Assembly (NCBI GenBank): GCA_032871835.1
Contig: CM065295.1
Coordinates: 42,468,360 to 42,532,359, forward strand
From: Dipteronia dyeriana
Lineage: Eukaryota; Streptophyta; Magnoliopsida; Sapindales; Sapindaceae
Length of the DNA stretch: 64,000 bases
Direction of reading: 5' to 3'
Below the pieces are notes generated by a model, which saw only the letters and a program-made list of their open reading frames with translations, had not been told where the DNA came from and searched no databases. Made by a program: the position numbers and the translations under genes. Of this stretch, positions 61,926 through 64,000 are shown one piece after another (position 1 is the first letter of the stretch; each line of letters begins with the position of its first letter).

Positions 61926-64000
61926 CTACAAAGTGAAAGAGGCAACATTAAATAACAAACATATGTACATCGATAAGGATCAGGAACATCCCAACTCCAA
62001 AACAAGCAACCAAAAAATGAGATTATACATATCAACAAATATTCCAAGTATAATAAAATTATATAGCTTAAGCTTTTACCTTCCAAAGAAAAGAAACAAC
62101 TTTATTGACCATTTTATGTTAAAAATGAGATTTAAACCAATATAATTCTCAAAAGACACATATACATATAGCACTCCCGGAAATTCCAGACTCTACAACA
62201 AAAATTTCAAGATTGAAACTTGATCAGGATATGAAGCTTCAAGTTGCACAAAAAACAGAAATAAGGTTCTTGGCAGAAGAAACTTCATTTGAAATGGCAG
62301 GAGGTTTACTAGGAGTCAACACTCAGCAACCAAATCACACACTTTATCAGTGGACCGCACTAAAATGACTGGCAATGCAACAAACTAGCTGAATATGGAC
62401 ATCAAAACACCAGACCTCCCCCCATCCACCCCCCATCCACCCCCTTACCGGAAAAGATGATGAAACAAAAGGGAATGTATGTCTATCCTTTTTATACACA
62501 CAAATGTTCACTCAACTAAAGTTGGCACCTAGATGAACATATATGCCTGCATTAAGCAAATTCATATGCCATCACAGTGCGGGAAAGCAAAGTAACTTTT
62601 AAGCATAGACATGTCCCAAGTAGTAGTTAAAGGCATATGTGATTAAGCATCATAGACAACAAGAAAAAAGTCAATATCATGAAAGATCTTCAAAGTATGG
62701 TGTTTTCTAGAGATTCCAGTCTCAGGTACACTAGTGAGCAAAATCTTTCTCCCTCAATCGGACATTTATAGTACAAGTCATTCGCAATTGTTTGATTATT
62801 TATAAATATATATAGGAAACAAACAATTTTTTTATTAAAAAGAAAAAAGAAAAATAAGACTTACAAAAGTGAACAAGCTCCTTCCAAAAAAATAAAGTGA
62901 AAAAGCAGTCCACCATGGCTTCCAAAAAGACACCCAAAAAAAAGCAGAACAGGAGGGAGCTTGCCTATAAAACAAAAGCTGTCCCAAGAACCAAAAGGTA
63001 TACAAGAACAAAACGAAATCCCAAAAAGTTTAAACTATCTCACAATCCCCTCCCAATTTAAGTGTCAGAAGAAAACAAATATACACTAAATTCCTTGGTA
63101 ACAGAAGCCCATAAGGATGCGAAGTAAAAAACTCAATCCCACAAGCTGTCTATGTTTTCCTCTATTTGCTTTCAAAATTTTTATTATTTCACTCCTGCCA
63201 AATAATCCACAGCAAAGCATGGACAGCACAATTCCACAAAGTTCTCTCATTTTCCTTCGACGAAAGCACAAAATTTCTCCATAAAGACTTTGCTGCAACG
63301 AGCTGAAGAAACCCAAAAAATCTTAGCTTCTCTAAACATGTTACACCAAAGATTATTGGCAACATCACAATGAAGGAACAGGTGGTGGATATTTTCCTCA
63401 CTTCTCTTGCACATAGAACAAATAGACAGGGAATGGCACATCGTAGAAATCTTCTTTGAATTACCTCAAGTGTTAATCTTTCCTAAAGCCACTGACCAAG
63501 AGAAAAACTGAATTTTTGGGAGCACATTCGCTTTCAAATATATTTGTAATGCATGAAATCCTCTTGAGAAGGGTCATTTACTAATTACTAAGAGTAAAGT
63601 TTGGAATTATATGAACCTTTTGAATCTAGCTTCCATATTCCAATTGTCTGAAGATATATGTTCACCACCAACAGTCAATTACTACAGTTTCTTCCTAACC
63701 TATAGACAAACTATAACTATGAAAATATCCAAAATTAAAGATAAAAATGGAATAGTAGAATGTAATAAACAGGTTTTGATGTAGAGATCTCCAAGAATGC
63801 TGTACTTGTCCAAGTGGATTATGATTTTGTCTCGGACAGAATAATGGATTAAATTAAGAGACTTAGAAGAAGCAAATGCCTGAAAAAATTCAATTCCTTA
63901 AGTCTCAATTACTTCCCACTGCCATTACAATGTCCTATTGTAATCAAGTAAATATGTTAACCGAGAAAAAGTAATCACTGGAAAGCGACAAAGAAACTAA
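61926..64000 (-). other. MORC upstream intron region
   Basis: The acceptor at 61927-61926 is clear, but no convincing preceding exon is found before the right edge, so at least 2 kb is intronic. It carries a LINE fragment (63060-63500) and an A/T-rich run near 62820-62860. No N-terminal ATPase motifs are seen. Confidence 0.55.
63060..63500 (-). pseudogene. LINE 3'-end fragment in the MORC intron
   Basis: Frames on the minus strand read CSMCKRSEENIHHLFLHCDV and LWNCAVHALLWIIWQE, the zinc-binding region that follows RT in plant L1 elements. It is broken by shifts and is a 5'-truncated relic. The family differs from the LINE at 52290-55561. Confidence 0.7.

Noticed and set aside
63770..63860. 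Possible preceding MORC exon on the minus strand (KIIIHLDKYSILGDLYIK)
   Set aside because: Spacing vaguely resembles the expected IVQWSP...DLL segment, but the conserved Trp and Pro are absent and there is no GT donor at the needed phase.
1..64000. CRISPR array, rRNA, or intact tRNA gene
   Set aside because: No regularly spaced repeats, no rRNA cores; the single good B box (13953-13963) lacks a foldable cloverleaf around it.

Overview
This is a gene-sparse, AT-rich stretch of nuclear DNA from a flowering plant, most likely a eudicot. Genes are split by GT-AG introns, the intergenic space is packed with decayed LTR retrotransposons, and the products are plant-specific (membrane-anchored ubiquitin-fold protein, plastid glutamate-1-semialdehyde aminomutase, TPD1-like protein, plant MORC ATPase). 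I could not assign a species. All coordinates and splice sites were read by eye; no search was run.

Genes. 556-3024 (-) holds the first seven coding exons of an RluA-type RNA pseudouridine synthase, continuing off the left edge. It shares a short divergent promoter with a three-exon MUB gene at 3589-6076 (+). 6795-11253 (-) is a complete three-exon GSA aminomutase gene (470 aa, tetrapyrrole/chlorophyll pathway). 36775-38384 (-) is a complete three-exon TPD1-like secreted cysteine-rich protein (177 aa). 58301-61925 (-) is the 3' two-thirds of a MORC4/MORC7-type ATPase gene; its N-terminal exons lie to the right. These genes show no functional link to each other.

Mobile DNA fills most of the rest. 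Inverted-repeat elements sit in MUB intron 1 (about 4112-5232) and in GSA intron 1 (9618-10262). A composite DNA transposon (11361-13795) starts 107 bp upstream of the GSA start codon. A Tat-lineage Ty3/gypsy element on the minus strand spans 14183-21310. A copia element on the minus strand (22757 to about 28905) is split by a 1559-bp CACTA element (26640-28198) with a clean TAC target duplication, and is joined upstream to the 5' end of a different, SIRE-like element (about 28906-30735). Then come a hAT-like element (30736-31606), a Ty3 LTR/leader remnant (31608-33230) and a MULE-like element (34299-35902). Right of the TPD1-like gene lie a small terminal-inverted-repeat element (39659-40142), a Sirevirus-like solo LTR (40239-42701), a degenerate copia element with both LTRs (42825-49759, +), a LINE whose 5' part is inverted relative to its 3' end (52290-55561) and a hAT-like element with a 93-bp tandem duplication (56018-57234).

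I found no convincing new biological system: no CRISPR array, gene cluster or novel multi-gene locus. The observations most worth following are structural: the CACTA insertion that preserves frame on both flanks, the twin-priming-like LINE, the copia chimera, the long hairpin in the GSA intron, the transposon against the GSA start, and the GC-rich core of the MUB-intron element.
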